64,000 nt of DNA from Hongsoonwoonella zoysiae (GTDB taxonomy: Bacteria; Pseudomonadota; Alphaproteobacteria; Rhizobiales; Stappiaceae): contig NZ_JABRXF010000001.1 of assembly GCF_013266695.1 (NCBI RefSeq), forward strand, positions 1,989,736-2,053,735, written 5' to 3'. The notes below the pieces were generated by a model. It was not told where the DNA came from and did no database searches. It saw only the letters and a program-made list of their open reading frames with translations. This document shows positions 38,319-46,710 of the stretch, piece by piece. Within the stretch, counting starts at the first letter, position 1; each line of letters begins with the position of its first letter. Position numbers and translations under genes: made by a program.

Positions 38319-38930
38319 ATGGACATCGCGGCACTGCTGATCTTCGCCGGGACACTGATTGTCGCGGCCGGATCTCCCGGTCCCAGCATCGCAGCCCTTG
38401 TCGCCCGCGTCCTGACACGCGGCGCGCGCAATGTGTTGCCGTTCCTTACCGCCATGTGGATCGGTGAAGCTATCTGGCTTTCGCTCGCGGTCTGGGGGCT
38501 TTCAGCGCTTGCACAGTCGTTCCAACTGGTCTTTGTCGCGATCAAATGGGCAGGCGTTGCCTATCTGCTTTACCTTGCCTGGAGAATGTGGAACGCGCGG
38601 GCCGATGTCGATGCATCCAACACCCCGGCGAAACGCGGCGCGGCCAGAATGTTCGCGGCGGGGCTTGCCGTGACGCTCGGCAACCCGAAGATCATGGTGT
38701 TCTACATGGCGCTTTTACCGACGATCATCGATGTCGCTACGCTGACCGTAACGGGGTGGGCGGAACTGACGGCGACGATGGTGGTCGTGCTGATTGCGAT
38801 CGATCTGGCCTGGGTGTTCTTCGCAGCTCGCTTGCGCCTTCTCCTGAAAAGTCCGGCCGCAATGCGCATCGCCAACCGCTGCAGCGCGGGAATGATGGCG
38901 GGTGCCGCAACCGCGATCGCCTCGCGTTAG
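38319..38930 (+). CDS. LysE/RhtB family amino acid exporter (second copy)
   Basis: A 203-residue membrane protein with AAGSPGPSIAALVARVLTRG at the N terminus, WAGVAYLLYLAWRMWNA and VTLGNPKIMVFYMALLPTI. It is not closely similar to the copy at 36593. Converges on the GNAT gene (10-bp gap); the GNAT and XRE-cupin genes on the other strand often accompany such exporters. Confidence 0.93.
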   Translation: MDIAALLIFAGTLIVAAGSPGPSIAALVARVLTRGARNVLPFLTAMWIGEAIWLSLAVWGLSALAQSFQLVFVAIKWAGVAYLLYLAWRMWNARADVDASNTPAKRGAARMFAAGLAVTLGNPKIMVFYMALLPTIIDVATLTVTGWAELTATMVVVLIAIDLAWVFFAARLRLLLKSPAAMRIANRCSAGMMAGAATAIASR

Positions 38931-38940
38931 GGGCGGTGGT

Positions 38941-39477
38941 TCAAAGCCGCTTGTACATGATCGTCGTGGGGTCGAGACGATCCTCCACCGTATCCCGGCA
39001 GAAATCGGGAATAATGCCGGCCGTCTCATAACCGAGCGAGGCGTAAAGCGGCTCCGCCGCATCGCCGCTGCGCGTGTCGAGCGTGATGAGAAAGCGGCCG
39101 AGATCACGCGCGTGGGCTTCGAGCGCGCCCATCAGGCCGCGCGCAAACCCTTGCCCCCTGAAATCGGGATGAACCATCAACTTGGCGACTTCGGCGCGGT
39201 GGGGCTGGTTCGGCGGGGTGCCGCAGTCGAGCTGAACCGTGCCGGCTATCCTTCCGTCCACCTCGGCGACGAACACGGCACGCGTGCCTGCGCGCACTTC
39301 CGGCAGGACCCTTGATTGCCAGAAGGCCTGGCTTTCGGCCATCGAGAACGGCAGGACGAAATTTATGCTCGCACCGGCATGAACGCAGTCGCGCATCAAA
39401 CCGGCGAGTTCGCCAAGACGGGCTTCAACACCGTCCGCCTGCAATATGGAGATTTCGGCGGCAAGTCTTTCCGGCAT
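38941..39477 (-). CDS. GNAT acetyltransferase
   Basis: A 178-residue GNAT protein with VFVAEVDGRIAGTVQLDC, the acetyl-CoA loop HPDFRGQGFARGLMGALE and YASLGYETAGIIPDF. Its start is 6 bp from the stop of the XRE-cupin gene, so they form one operon. Substrate unknown; amine or antibiotic modification is possible. Confidence 0.92.
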   Translation of the reverse strand: MPERLAAEISILQADGVEARLGELAGLMRDCVHAGASINFVLPFSMAESQAFWQSRVLPEVRAGTRAVFVAEVDGRIAGTVQLDCGTPPNQPHRAEVAKLMVHPDFRGQGFARGLMGALEAHARDLGRFLITLDTRSGDAAEPLYASLGYETAGIIPDFCRDTVEDRLDPTTIMYKRL

Positions 39478-39483
39478 GATGCC

Positions 39484-40050
39484 TCACACGATGAAGAGGT
39501 TGTATTTCGCGCCCTGATCCTTCGGCGTCGAAAAACTGCTCGCCCCCGAAAGGCGATACCGCAGGCAATCTCCCGAGGAGAGATCGTAGCTCGTGTCTTC
39601 TATGCTCACCGAAAGGCAGCCCTCGGTGAGCAGGAGATGATGCTCAAGGCCGGATCGCGGTGGCGCGTCATAGTCAAGACGCACGCCGGCGGGCAGTGCG
39701 CAGGCCAGAACTTCACCCGCAAGCGAGGCGGCGGGCGGGGAAACGCTGAGCCTTGCGAAGCCTGTTTGCGGGTCGGACCAGAAAGGCTGGGCGTTCCGTC
39801 GCATCAGAGGCTCGAAACCTTCTTCCACCATGCGGATCAGCCGCGACATCGGCAGCCCATAGGCCGCACAAAGCTTTCCCAAAACGTTCGCCGTTGCGCT
39901 CACTTCGGCGTTTTCAAGCCGCGAAAGCGTGGCGCGGCTGACGTTGGCGCGCTTTGCCAACTCATCCAGTGACCAACCCCGCTCGCCGCGCAATGCCTTG
40001 AGACGTTCGGCAATACGCAGGTCGATTGTCGAGCTCGATTGATTTTCCAT
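39484..40050 (-). CDS. XRE-cupin transcriptional regulator
   Basis: A 188-residue protein joining an XRE HTH (about residues 11-66: RIAERLKALRGERGWSLDELA, SRATLSRLEN) to a C-terminal cupin (LEHHLLLTEGCLSVSIED). Such regulators sense small ligands and often control a neighbouring exporter or acetyltransferase. Operon with the GNAT gene. Confidence 0.93.
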   Translation of the reverse strand: MENQSSSTIDLRIAERLKALRGERGWSLDELAKRANVSRATLSRLENAEVSATANVLGKLCAAYGLPMSRLIRMVEEGFEPLMRRNAQPFWSDPQTGFARLSVSPPAASLAGEVLACALPAGVRLDYDAPPRSGLEHHLLLTEGCLSVSIEDTSYDLSSGDCLRYRLSGASSFSTPKDQGAKYNLFIV

Positions 40051-40350
40051 AAACGAGAGAATGTCTCATATATGGAATTACGGCAAGCATTTCGTTGAAA
40101 TTGAGGCATTCCGCCGCCCAAGACGGCCGGAGAAGCAATTTTAACCCGGCCTCACGCGCAAAGGCTTTATCGCAGAAGTTGAGGTGAAGAAGTGAATGCG
40201 TAACAACTCGAGCATTATTTGTGGCTATTTCGCCACGTTGCGAAAAGAAGCGTCCTCACAACGTCCTGTAAAATCCGATTTTACCTTTGTGCCCGATTCT
40301 CGGCTTGAGGCGTGGCTATCCCGCTCCTGTCGAAATCGGGGAGTTATCCA
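40051..40350. other. Intergenic region without a recognised gene
   Basis: 300 bp between the divergent XRE-cupin and LapG-like genes. ATTCTCGTTTATGG/ATGAGACATT-like sequence next to the XRE gene may hold its promoter and operator. Short frames at 40196-40435 do not look like proteins. Confidence 0.4.
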
Positions 40351-41004
40351 ATGCGCTTTCCTGCAAGGTTCGGCCGCCTCCCAGTGGCCGCTGCGGCAAT
40401 TTATGGTTTTTGCGTCCTGGCGCCTCAGGAAATAAAGCTTGTCGCTGCGCCCGCACATGCGGCGCAGGTGCTCAAGATCCAGAAATCGGCCAAGGCGCCC
40501 AGGGGCTTCGCGGCTGTATGCGGGCGCTATCGCTGGGCCTGCTCCAGCCGGGGCGGCCAGGTCAGCGACGCGAGGAAGCTCGAGCTTGCCCGCAAGATCA
40601 ACTCAAGCGTAAATCGCAGCGTGCGCTCGGCAACGGATGCCGCACTCTACGGGCGCGAGGAATACTGGACGCTACCGAGCAAGGGGCAGGGCGATTGCGA
40701 GGATTACTCGCTTCTCAAGATGAAACGGCTGATAGAGGCAGGCGTGCCGTCGCGCGACCTGATGCTTGCCACCGTTTTGACCGACCGTGCCGAACATCAT
40801 GTCGTACTGGTTCTGCGCACGGGCGAGGGCGACTATTTCCTCGACAATCTCCGGGGATCGCTCAGAACCTGGGAACGATCAGGCTATACGGTGGTGAAGA
40901 TGCAGAACCCGCGGCGCAAATCGTCCTGGGGCCTGGTGTTGAGCGGGCCGTTGGCGGGCAAGGCCGGCGCCGAAACAGGCTCGAGCGTGGCCGCCCTGCG
41001 CTGA
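40351..41004 (+). CDS. Transglutaminase-like periplasmic cysteine peptidase (LapG/BTLCP family)
   Basis: A 217-residue precursor with a signal peptide (about residues 1-37) and the BTLCP catalytic set: Cys116 in KGQGDCEDYS, His150 in EHHVVLV and Asp165 in YFLDNL. Family members such as LapG cleave large surface adhesins and so control attachment. No LapD receptor or RTX adhesin is seen in the window. The ATG at 40351 follows GGGGAG. A terminator follows. Confidence 0.88.
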   Translation: MRFPARFGRLPVAAAAIYGFCVLAPQEIKLVAAPAHAAQVLKIQKSAKAPRGFAAVCGRYRWACSSRGGQVSDARKLELARKINSSVNRSVRSATDAALYGREEYWTLPSKGQGDCEDYSLLKMKRLIEAGVPSRDLMLATVLTDRAEHHVVLVLRTGEGDYFLDNLRGSLRTWERSGYTVVKMQNPRRKSSWGLVLSGPLAGKAGAETGSSVAALR

Positions 41005-41045
41005 TCGCGCAGATTACGCAGCTGACAGAACGGACCAAGTCAAAC

Positions 41046-41080
41046 GGGAGGCGTCTTGAACGGGCGCCTTCCGCTTTTTT
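41046..41080 (+). terminator. Intrinsic terminator after the LapG-like gene
   Basis: GGGAGGCG and CGCCTTCC form a stem with a bulge around TCTTGAACGGG, followed by GCTTTTTT on the plus strand. Convergent genes flank it. Confidence 0.6.
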
Positions 41081-41123
41081 CGAGGCCCGTTCTGCTCCAC
41101 TCGCAGCCGCAGGGCAGGCCGGA

Positions 41124-41870
41124 TTAGTTGCCCCCTGTCCCGCCTGAGGCGCCACCCGCACCGCCACCTGCGCCACCGCCGGCGCCCGTGCCCGAACCGC
41201 CGGGTCCGCCGTCACCGCCCCCGCCATCACCACCGCCGGTGCCAGACGTGCTGCCAGACCCGCCGGTGCCGCCGGTCGAACCGCCTCCCGACCCGGTGCC
41301 GCTTCCGCCTCCGGTACCGGCACCGTTGCCGCCATCTCCACCGCCCGTGCCGCTGCCGTCCGTACCGCTGCCGCCTGTACCGCTGCCGCCAGTACCGCCT
41401 CCACCTCCGCCGGTGCTTCCGCCACCCCCGCCGGTGCTTCCACCCCCGGAGCCACCGTTGCTGCCCCCGGAGCCTCCGCTGGAGCCTCCGCCCGTGTTGT
41501 TGGAAACGACGCGCCCGTTTATATCCCGCGATTCACTCTCGTCCGCCAAAGGCAGGCTTCCCGCTGTTGCCGCGGTGGCGAAATCGGTGCAGATTTCCGC
41601 ATTCTCGACCGTGAGCCGGAAGAAGCCGAAACTGTCGAAGCATTCGGCCGGTACGCCGTAGCGCTCGGCGCTCATGCGCTGGAAGAAGGTTTGCGCATCC
41701 GCACCCGGAAGGGCGGCAAAAGAGGTCACTGCGAAAGTGAGGCCAGCGGCAGATGCGAGCAGACCGGTCTTCCGCACCGCTGTCTTCGCCGCGGACTTCG
41801 GAGCGTCAGCCTTCTGGTTTTTCGGAATTTTTCGAGAGCACTCAAGGGTATTCGATCTTACGCGATACAT
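41124..41870 (-). CDS. Secreted protein with a long Gly-rich repeat tail
   Basis: A 248-residue protein. Residues about 1-35 are basic, about 36-60 form a signal sequence or anchor (TGLLASAAGLTFAVTS then ADAQTFF), and about 60-110 form a short ordered part with two Cys (PAECFDSFGFF; AEICTDFA). The last 130 residues are almost only Gly, Ser, Thr and Asp in irregular GGSGTGGSG units. The ATG at 41870 follows GGAAGGGG. It could be a cell-surface or matrix protein. The tail is encoded by degenerate GGC/GGT repeats that may vary by slippage. Confidence 0.7.
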   Translation of the reverse strand: MYRVRSNTLECSRKIPKNQKADAPKSAAKTAVRKTGLLASAAGLTFAVTSFAALPGADAQTFFQRMSAERYGVPAECFDSFGFFRLTVENAEICTDFATAATAGSLPLADESESRDINGRVVSNNTGGGSSGGSGGSNGGSGGGSTGGGGGSTGGGGGGTGGSGTGGSGTDGSGTGGGDGGNGAGTGGGSGTGSGGGSTGGTGGSGSTSGTGGGDGGGGDGGPGGSGTGAGGGAGGGAGGASGGTGGN

Positions 41871-42570
41871 TGGATGACCCCTTCCCACTTACTCGATACA
41901 TTCTTGTCCCTTCAGGCATATGCCCAAGAGGCAGTGGTAAATTAACAATATATCAACCATTCTATTCTCTGTAAATTAATGAATAGATTTATATTTATTT
42001 AAAGACAATTTGATATTCCGTAGTTGCTTGATTAGTAAATTTCAGGCGGTATGCCCGGGTTGAACCATTTTGCAAGGCGCTCGCGCAAAGGCACCTTGGA
42101 AAAAGGACTTTTCGATTTCAGAACATGACGGCGTTTGCCTTCGTGGCGGATCGTTGGCTTGCCGTGGCATGACGCCCGGCGGCGTGAGCGCTTTGCGACC
42201 AGCATCTTCGGCAAAGGCCGGAGGATGATCATGGCCATGCATTCGAGCTGTCACACCCGTCACCACGAGGGCGAATTCAGTATCCTTACCTTTTTTGGCA
42301 GCGTGTTGACTGACCGGTGTAAATACCGTGTGCCCCTGGATGCGGTGCCTATTGACGTAAGCCATGGAAAGGCAGAAAATACCAAGTAGAAGCGAGAATA
42401 AAAGCTTCTTACAATCTGGAAATGTACTGATCCGGTGACGGAAGTTGCCGGTGGAAATCAATCGGATATAGAGCGGGCAGACAAAATCCAAACGTCTTCG
42501 CCCATCTGATTGAACGGGCGGCGGGCCGTTTCCCGGGACGGCGCCGCCGCCTATTATTTTGGGCTTTGGC
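41871..42570. other. AT-rich intergenic region beside the AAA+ ATPase gene
   Basis: About 700 bp. The left 150 bp is very AT-rich (around 41940-42030), the middle has mixed composition and the right end borders the ATPase stop codon. Short basic frames such as 42032-42238 (minus) lack a ribosome site or any recognisable motif. No tRNA or attachment repeats were recognised. Confidence 0.5.
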
Positions 42571-45081
42571 CTACCAGAAGCGCTCGAGGATTCCCCTACG
42601 AATTGGTTTTCCAAATGCGTGCGCATGAAAATCTTCCGACACATGCATTTTGAGTTGTTGCGCGGTCGGCAGGCATTCGGCGGAGAACCTGTCGGTGTCA
42701 TCAAGTGCGCTCATTCGGATGACGGCTTCCATCGAGCGAACGCCGTGAACATAGCCTTGCTCGTGAATGAATGCGGCCGCTACGTTTTCGTCGATGTTGG
42801 CTTTACCGTCCTGTTCCTCGCCGCTGAATAAATGTTTCGCCCTCAGATAAAGCAGGTCGCGGAGCACGATAGCGCGCTTCATCGCAAACTTCCGGGCTTC
42901 CGGTTTTTTAAACAGTTCCCAATTCTTGAAGTGTTCTTCTTCCGGCGGGGCGAGGCCCTGTACATCGATATGGGCTTGAAGCCTGCTCAGGAAGTCCGTC
43001 CCCTTCGTTGCAGGATCGCTTTCAGCTGCTTCCTTGAATTTTTCAAACGAATGCGTGGTTCCGCCCGCGAATATAAAAATGGATTTGCCTATTGGATGCG
43101 TCATGTGTCCGGAAGAAAATGCGCCATCTTGCAGAGGAGCTAAAAAGCGTTTCAGCCAAAACAGTTTTTCATTACCGACGGAGCAATCGAATTCATCAAA
43201 GAAAAGCACAGGAACCTTTCCCCTTAACCCGAAATCGCGCGCTTGGTGAAAAAACGGCGTTATGTCTTCAGGGTTGCTCAGCCCGGCAAGGTTGCATTCG
43301 ATTGAGCTGTCAGTTGTAAGCTCTTTCGCACGGCCTTGAAATGTTGCGAAAACGCTTTTGACCGTGAAGCCTTTTCCGGCACCTGGCGGTCCGAAAACCG
43401 CCAGTCCTATGGGCGTTGGACCACGACGGCCGTCAGCTACATAGGATTTTATCAGCCGACGTATCGCTCTAAGGCTTTCTATTTCCTTTCGGGAAATCGT
43501 TTTGATCTTGCCAATGTTACAAAGTGGCAACGAGGAGTCCTTAATTTTTCCGCTCCTTACATAATCGATATAAGCTTTGTCTGCATTCTCAAAGTCGGCC
43601 GACAATACATCGAATAGCTCCTTTTCCGGATCCTGGAGCCAATTCTTTTTGAATTTCAGGAACGTTAGTCCATATCGTTCTTGGTCCTTCCGTAACTGAG
43701 ATCTTTTGTTTTCCCCATATCCGCGAACGTATGGGTTATCAAATACATCCGGCTGCTTGTCTGGGGGCATAATTGAATCAGCTAATCTCTCCTCTTCTTT
43801 TTTCTCGTTGTTTGTATTTTTTTGGGCTGGAAGGGCGAAAACGGATTCATGAAAGGTTAGATTGGTAAATTGGCTTTTAATGTCGTTTTCTTGAGATATC
43901 GCTTCGAACATGTTTTTCGTATTCACTGGGCTAAACCCACATTTAAGAACACGTTGTTTCGCGATTAGAGAATATGTAAGCAAAAACTCGGCCTCCTCGG
44001 AATCGAGTTTCAAGCTTTGATTTTCTTGTAAGATTTGGTAGATACTAGCCGTTAAGGCGCTTGTGAAGATTGACTGGGCACCCGGCATGGAACCTTCAAA
44101 ACCCGCCTGGAATTCACCTTCGCTGCGATTTACTGAGAATAGTAACGAAACTTCTTTAACAGTAATGTTATCTCCTGAATTATCTAAGTGGAATAATGCA
44201 GAAGCGTCATAGTCAAATGTTATTATAAAATAATTTGGAAGATATTTAATCTTCTTGTTCTCGATATGTTGAACGATATCCTTAATCGGTCGTCCCCAGG
44301 ACAGTGAGCGTGTGATTGGCAAGCCTGCCCGGCGTAAATCCTGAGCGTCGATAATGAAGATTTTTCTATCAGTTTCAAGAGCAAAAATCGTATTGTAGAA
44401 CGGTAATTCTGAACTGCTTGTTTCTAAATTCTTTGCATGCGCGACAGGAAGGTCATTCGTTTTAATAATTATCCATGAATTATTATTTTCATCGTTACCG
44501 ATGAGTTTATTGATTGAATCAATATTTTGGTTCCGTAATTCTGTGGCGCAATCGTTAAATAAGAAAATATTATGAGGTAAAATACCGTCGCAGATATTTA
44601 TTTCTTCTTTATAATCTAAATGTTTTATAAATTGGCAGTTGATATTGCGGGAATTTGGCAATGTAAAACCGGAATAACCATTATTTTTAATGCGATAAGA
44701 TCCATCTTCATTTTTTGTCAAACGGTAGTAAATATTTAAAAAATTAAAGAAATTTCCTGGTTCTTTTGTAAGTCTTTCGCGAATTCCTTTTAGGCTGTTA
44801 AAATGTGTTTTCCATGGTTTCAGGTTCGTAATTATCTGATTTTTGTCTTTTTCGAAGTCTTTACCCCACACCGTTAGTGCCATTGCTATACCGCGTTCGA
44901 GCAAGTACGCGCCGCCGAAATGGCGAGCCACGAACCTGTTCGGCGTACGGTTGATTAGCGCCGGATACGGGAAACCTTCATTGTCAGTTTTTAAGTTATT
45001 CCAATATTCACTTGAGAAATCCTCTGTGAATTCATACTCGTAATTGTCGATAGCGACGTCACCGTAGATGCGAATAGTCAT
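42571..45081 (-). CDS. Large AAA+ ATPase, AT-rich and probably horizontally acquired
   Basis: An 836-residue protein. The C-terminal part (about 530-836) is AAA+: Walker A GPPGAGKG (564-571), Walker B VPVLFFDE (623-630), a sensor-1-like IFIFAGGTT (668-676), a possible Arg finger in DFLSRLQ, and a conserved YVHGVRSMEAV (777-787). The N-terminal half opens with IRIYGDVAIDNYEYE and contains DAQDLRRAGLPITRSLSWGRP, reminiscent of a ribokinase-like fold (uncertain). A charged linker joins them (about 420-480). The N-terminal two thirds is far more AT-rich than the surroundings, while the AAA+ end is closer to the host. Similar ATPases occur with RyR or other conflict-system domains. Function unknown; a standalone defence role is a hypothesis. 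Confidence 0.8.
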   Translation of the reverse strand: MTIRIYGDVAIDNYEYEFTEDFSSEYWNNLKTDNEGFPYPALINRTPNRFVARHFGGAYLLERGIAMALTVWGKDFEKDKNQIITNLKPWKTHFNSLKGIRERLTKEPGNFFNFLNIYYRLTKNEDGSYRIKNNGYSGFTLPNSRNINCQFIKHLDYKEEINICDGILPHNIFLFNDCATELRNQNIDSINKLIGNDENNNSWIIIKTNDLPVAHAKNLETSSSELPFYNTIFALETDRKIFIIDAQDLRRAGLPITRSLSWGRPIKDIVQHIENKKIKYLPNYFIITFDYDASALFHLDNSGDNITVKEVSLLFSVNRSEGEFQAGFEGSMPGAQSIFTSALTASIYQILQENQSLKLDSEEAEFLLTYSLIAKQRVLKCGFSPVNTKNMFEAISQENDIKSQFTNLTFHESVFALPAQKNTNNEKKEEERLADSIMPPDKQPDVFDNPYVRGYGENKRSQLRKDQERYGLTFLKFKKNWLQDPEKELFDVLSADFENADKAYIDYVRSGKIKDSSLPLCNIGKIKTISRKEIESLRAIRRLIKSYVADGRRGPTPIGLAVFGPPGAGKGFTVKSVFATFQGRAKELTTDSSIECNLAGLSNPEDITPFFHQARDFGLRGKVPVLFFDEFDCSVGNEKLFWLKRFLAPLQDGAFSSGHMTHPIGKSIFIFAGGTTHSFEKFKEAAESDPATKGTDFLSRLQAHIDVQGLAPPEEEHFKNWELFKKPEARKFAMKRAIVLRDLLYLRAKHLFSGEEQDGKANIDENVAAAFIHEQGYVHGVRSMEAVIRMSALDDTDRFSAECLPTAQQLKMHVSEDFHAHAFGKPIRRGILERFW

Positions 45082-45112
45082 GGGTATATACCTTCTTAAA
45101 AACGAGCATAAT

Positions 45113-45134
45113 TATAGTAAAAATTCTTACTATA
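45113..45134. promoter_or_regulatory. Inverted repeat upstream of the AAA+ ATPase gene
   Basis: TATAGTAA-AAATTC-TTACTATA, 8-bp perfect arms, 32-53 bp upstream of the ATPase start. It lies where an operator would control the promoter. No regulator gene is part of the island. Confidence 0.5.
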
Positions 45135-45283
45135 TCAAGATAATATTGGAATAAAGAAGGTTCATAAATAATATTTATGCGGGTGTTGGCTGGCTCTCGG
45201 CGCTTTGGGCAGTGTTGTGCCTGCTTCAATATTCGCGCGAAATCTTTTGTCGTGCGGCGGTTGTATCTGCGGCGAACACGCTC

Positions 45284-45622
45284 TCACCTCCGCTCCAGCA
45301 CTTCCGCCCATTTCTGCGACCATGCACCCAAGGGCAAGAGCATCCCGTAAAGCTCCTCTCCCATCGCCGTTGCCCGGTAGCCGTCGTCAGAGCGTTCGAC
45401 GAGGCCGGCTTCGCGCAGTTCCTTCAGCCGCTTGTTGAGAACGGTCGGCGAAACCGAGCCGCAGCGTTCCTGCAGACCGCGGAAGGTGTCCGGCCCGTAT
45501 TTGTTGAGCGTCCAGAGAATGCCCATGGCCCAGTTCCGCCCCAGAAGGTCGAAGACGGCCATTATCGGCTCGCCCGATTTCGAGCCGCGCACGGGCTGGC
45601 CGGGAAGGGGGATCGCGATCAT
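45284..45622 (-). CDS. HxlR family winged-helix regulator
   Basis: A 112-residue protein: FDLLGRNWAMGILWTL, then CGSVSPTVLNKRLKELREAGLVERSDDGYRAT with the winged helix and MLLPLGAWSQKWAEVL. HxlR proteins act as dimers and often sense electrophiles or metabolites. The ATG at 45622 has AGGAG at good spacing; an in-frame ATG at 45643 is rejected. Divergent from the EamA transporter gene, with two inverted repeats between. Confidence 0.93.
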   Translation of the reverse strand: MIAIPLPGQPVRGSKSGEPIMAVFDLLGRNWAMGILWTLNKYGPDTFRGLQERCGSVSPTVLNKRLKELREAGLVERSDDGYRATAMGEELYGMLLPLGAWSQKWAEVLERR

Positions 45623-45634
45623 GTGACTCCTTTT

Positions 45635-45698
45635 GCTACGCATTCGGTAGCAATATCCGTTCGCCTAGTGTAATCGCTTCTGCTACGCAATTGATAGC
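45635..45698. promoter_or_regulatory. Paired operators between hxlR-type gene and EamA gene
   Basis: GCTAC-GCATTCG-GTAGC (45635-45651) and GCTA-CGCAATTGA-TAGC (45682-45698) share the GCTACGCA half-site, with centres 47 bp apart. Placed between divergent genes, they are the expected binding sites of the HxlR regulator. Confidence 0.7.
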
Positions 45699-45718
45699 AT
45701 CGACGAGGCGACACGCAA

Positions 45719-46609
45719 ATGGCGATCCTTGCTCTTTCCGCGGCACTCGGCGCTTCTCTCACCTGGGCGGCTGCCGGGCTTATCGCGCATGTACCGGCCT
45801 TGCGGCTCGGCTCCTTCGAGTTCACGCGCATTCAACTCATCAGTTCCTCGGCAATCCTGATCGCGCTCGTCACGGTGGCGGGGGGATGGGCCACGGTCGA
45901 CTGGGGCCATTGGCCAGGTTTTGCGGGCAGCGTCCTCTTTGGCGTGCTTTTGAGCAATCTGGCGATGGCGGCATGCCTGCGGCGCGGGGGCCCGAGGCGA
46001 ACCCAGCTTTTGATGGCGATGAATGCGCCGATTTCCGCAATCCTCGGATACTGGCTCCTGGGCGAAACGCTGTCTCTTTCCGCTCTGCTGGGAGCCGGGC
46101 TCGCGTTCGCCGGCCTTTGCCTGGCGATCCTTTACGGACGGTCCGACAAAAGGAAGCTGGAACCCGTGGAGGGAACACTGGCGGGTGTTATCCTTTTCGG
46201 CCTTGCGGCGGCGGCGTTTCACGCGATCGGCCTGATTGCACTCAAACCCGTTTTGCGTTCCGGCACAGATCCGCTCGCCGTTTCCGCCCTTCGCACCGGC
46301 GGCGGTGCCTTCGCGATATCGCTGATCGCGCTCTGGCCCGCGAAATCCTTTGAGCCCCTGCTGAAGCCGGATGCAAGGCTTGTGGCATGGACGATCCTGC
46401 CCGGCGTGATGGGTTACGTCGTGGCCGTCAGCCTACTGCTTTATGCACTGGCTAATTTCAATACCGGCATCGCCGCCGTGCTCGGTTCGCTTTCGCCGGT
46501 GCTGATCCTGCCGATGATATGGCTGATAAGCGGCGCAAGCCCGCGTGTCGAGGCCTGGGCCGGGGCCTTGCTCGTGGTTTGCGGCATAGCCTTGATCATT
46601 TCCGGATAG
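45719..46609 (+). CDS. EamA/DMT family transporter
   Basis: A 296-residue membrane protein of two EamA repeats, ten helices in all: NAPISAILGYWLLGETLS in repeat one and GSLSPVLILPMIWLISGA in repeat two are the typical end segments. It probably exports a metabolite. Likely the main target of the divergent HxlR regulator. Confidence 0.92.
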   Translation: MAILALSAALGASLTWAAAGLIAHVPALRLGSFEFTRIQLISSSAILIALVTVAGGWATVDWGHWPGFAGSVLFGVLLSNLAMAACLRRGGPRRTQLLMAMNAPISAILGYWLLGETLSLSALLGAGLAFAGLCLAILYGRSDKRKLEPVEGTLAGVILFGLAAAAFHAIGLIALKPVLRSGTDPLAVSALRTGGGAFAISLIALWPAKSFEPLLKPDARLVAWTILPGVMGYVVAVSLLLYALANFNTGIAAVLGSLSPVLILPMIWLISGASPRVEAWAGALLVVCGIALIISG

Positions 46610-46710
46610 CGCCAGGAAACGCGTACACCGCAGTAGAACTACGAGGTGCTGAAACGCTGTTTTGCAAGGTAGTCTTTTGCCATGTTCATGGTGAAGCGGA
46701 ACGCTGGCGG

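Noticed and set aside
41124-41500. CRISPR-like or tandem array suspicion
   Set aside because: The short repetitive DNA encodes the Gly-rich tail with varying units and no unique spacers, so it is a coding low-complexity repeat.
41128-41661. Plus-strand Pro-rich frame (PPVPPEAPPAPP-like)
   Set aside because: It is simply the complement of the Gly-rich tail at 41124-41870, which has a signal sequence and ribosome site on the minus strand.
42032-42238. Small basic minus-strand ORF near the AAA+ gene
   Set aside because: It has no recognisable motif and only a weak ribosome site, so it is not listed as a gene.
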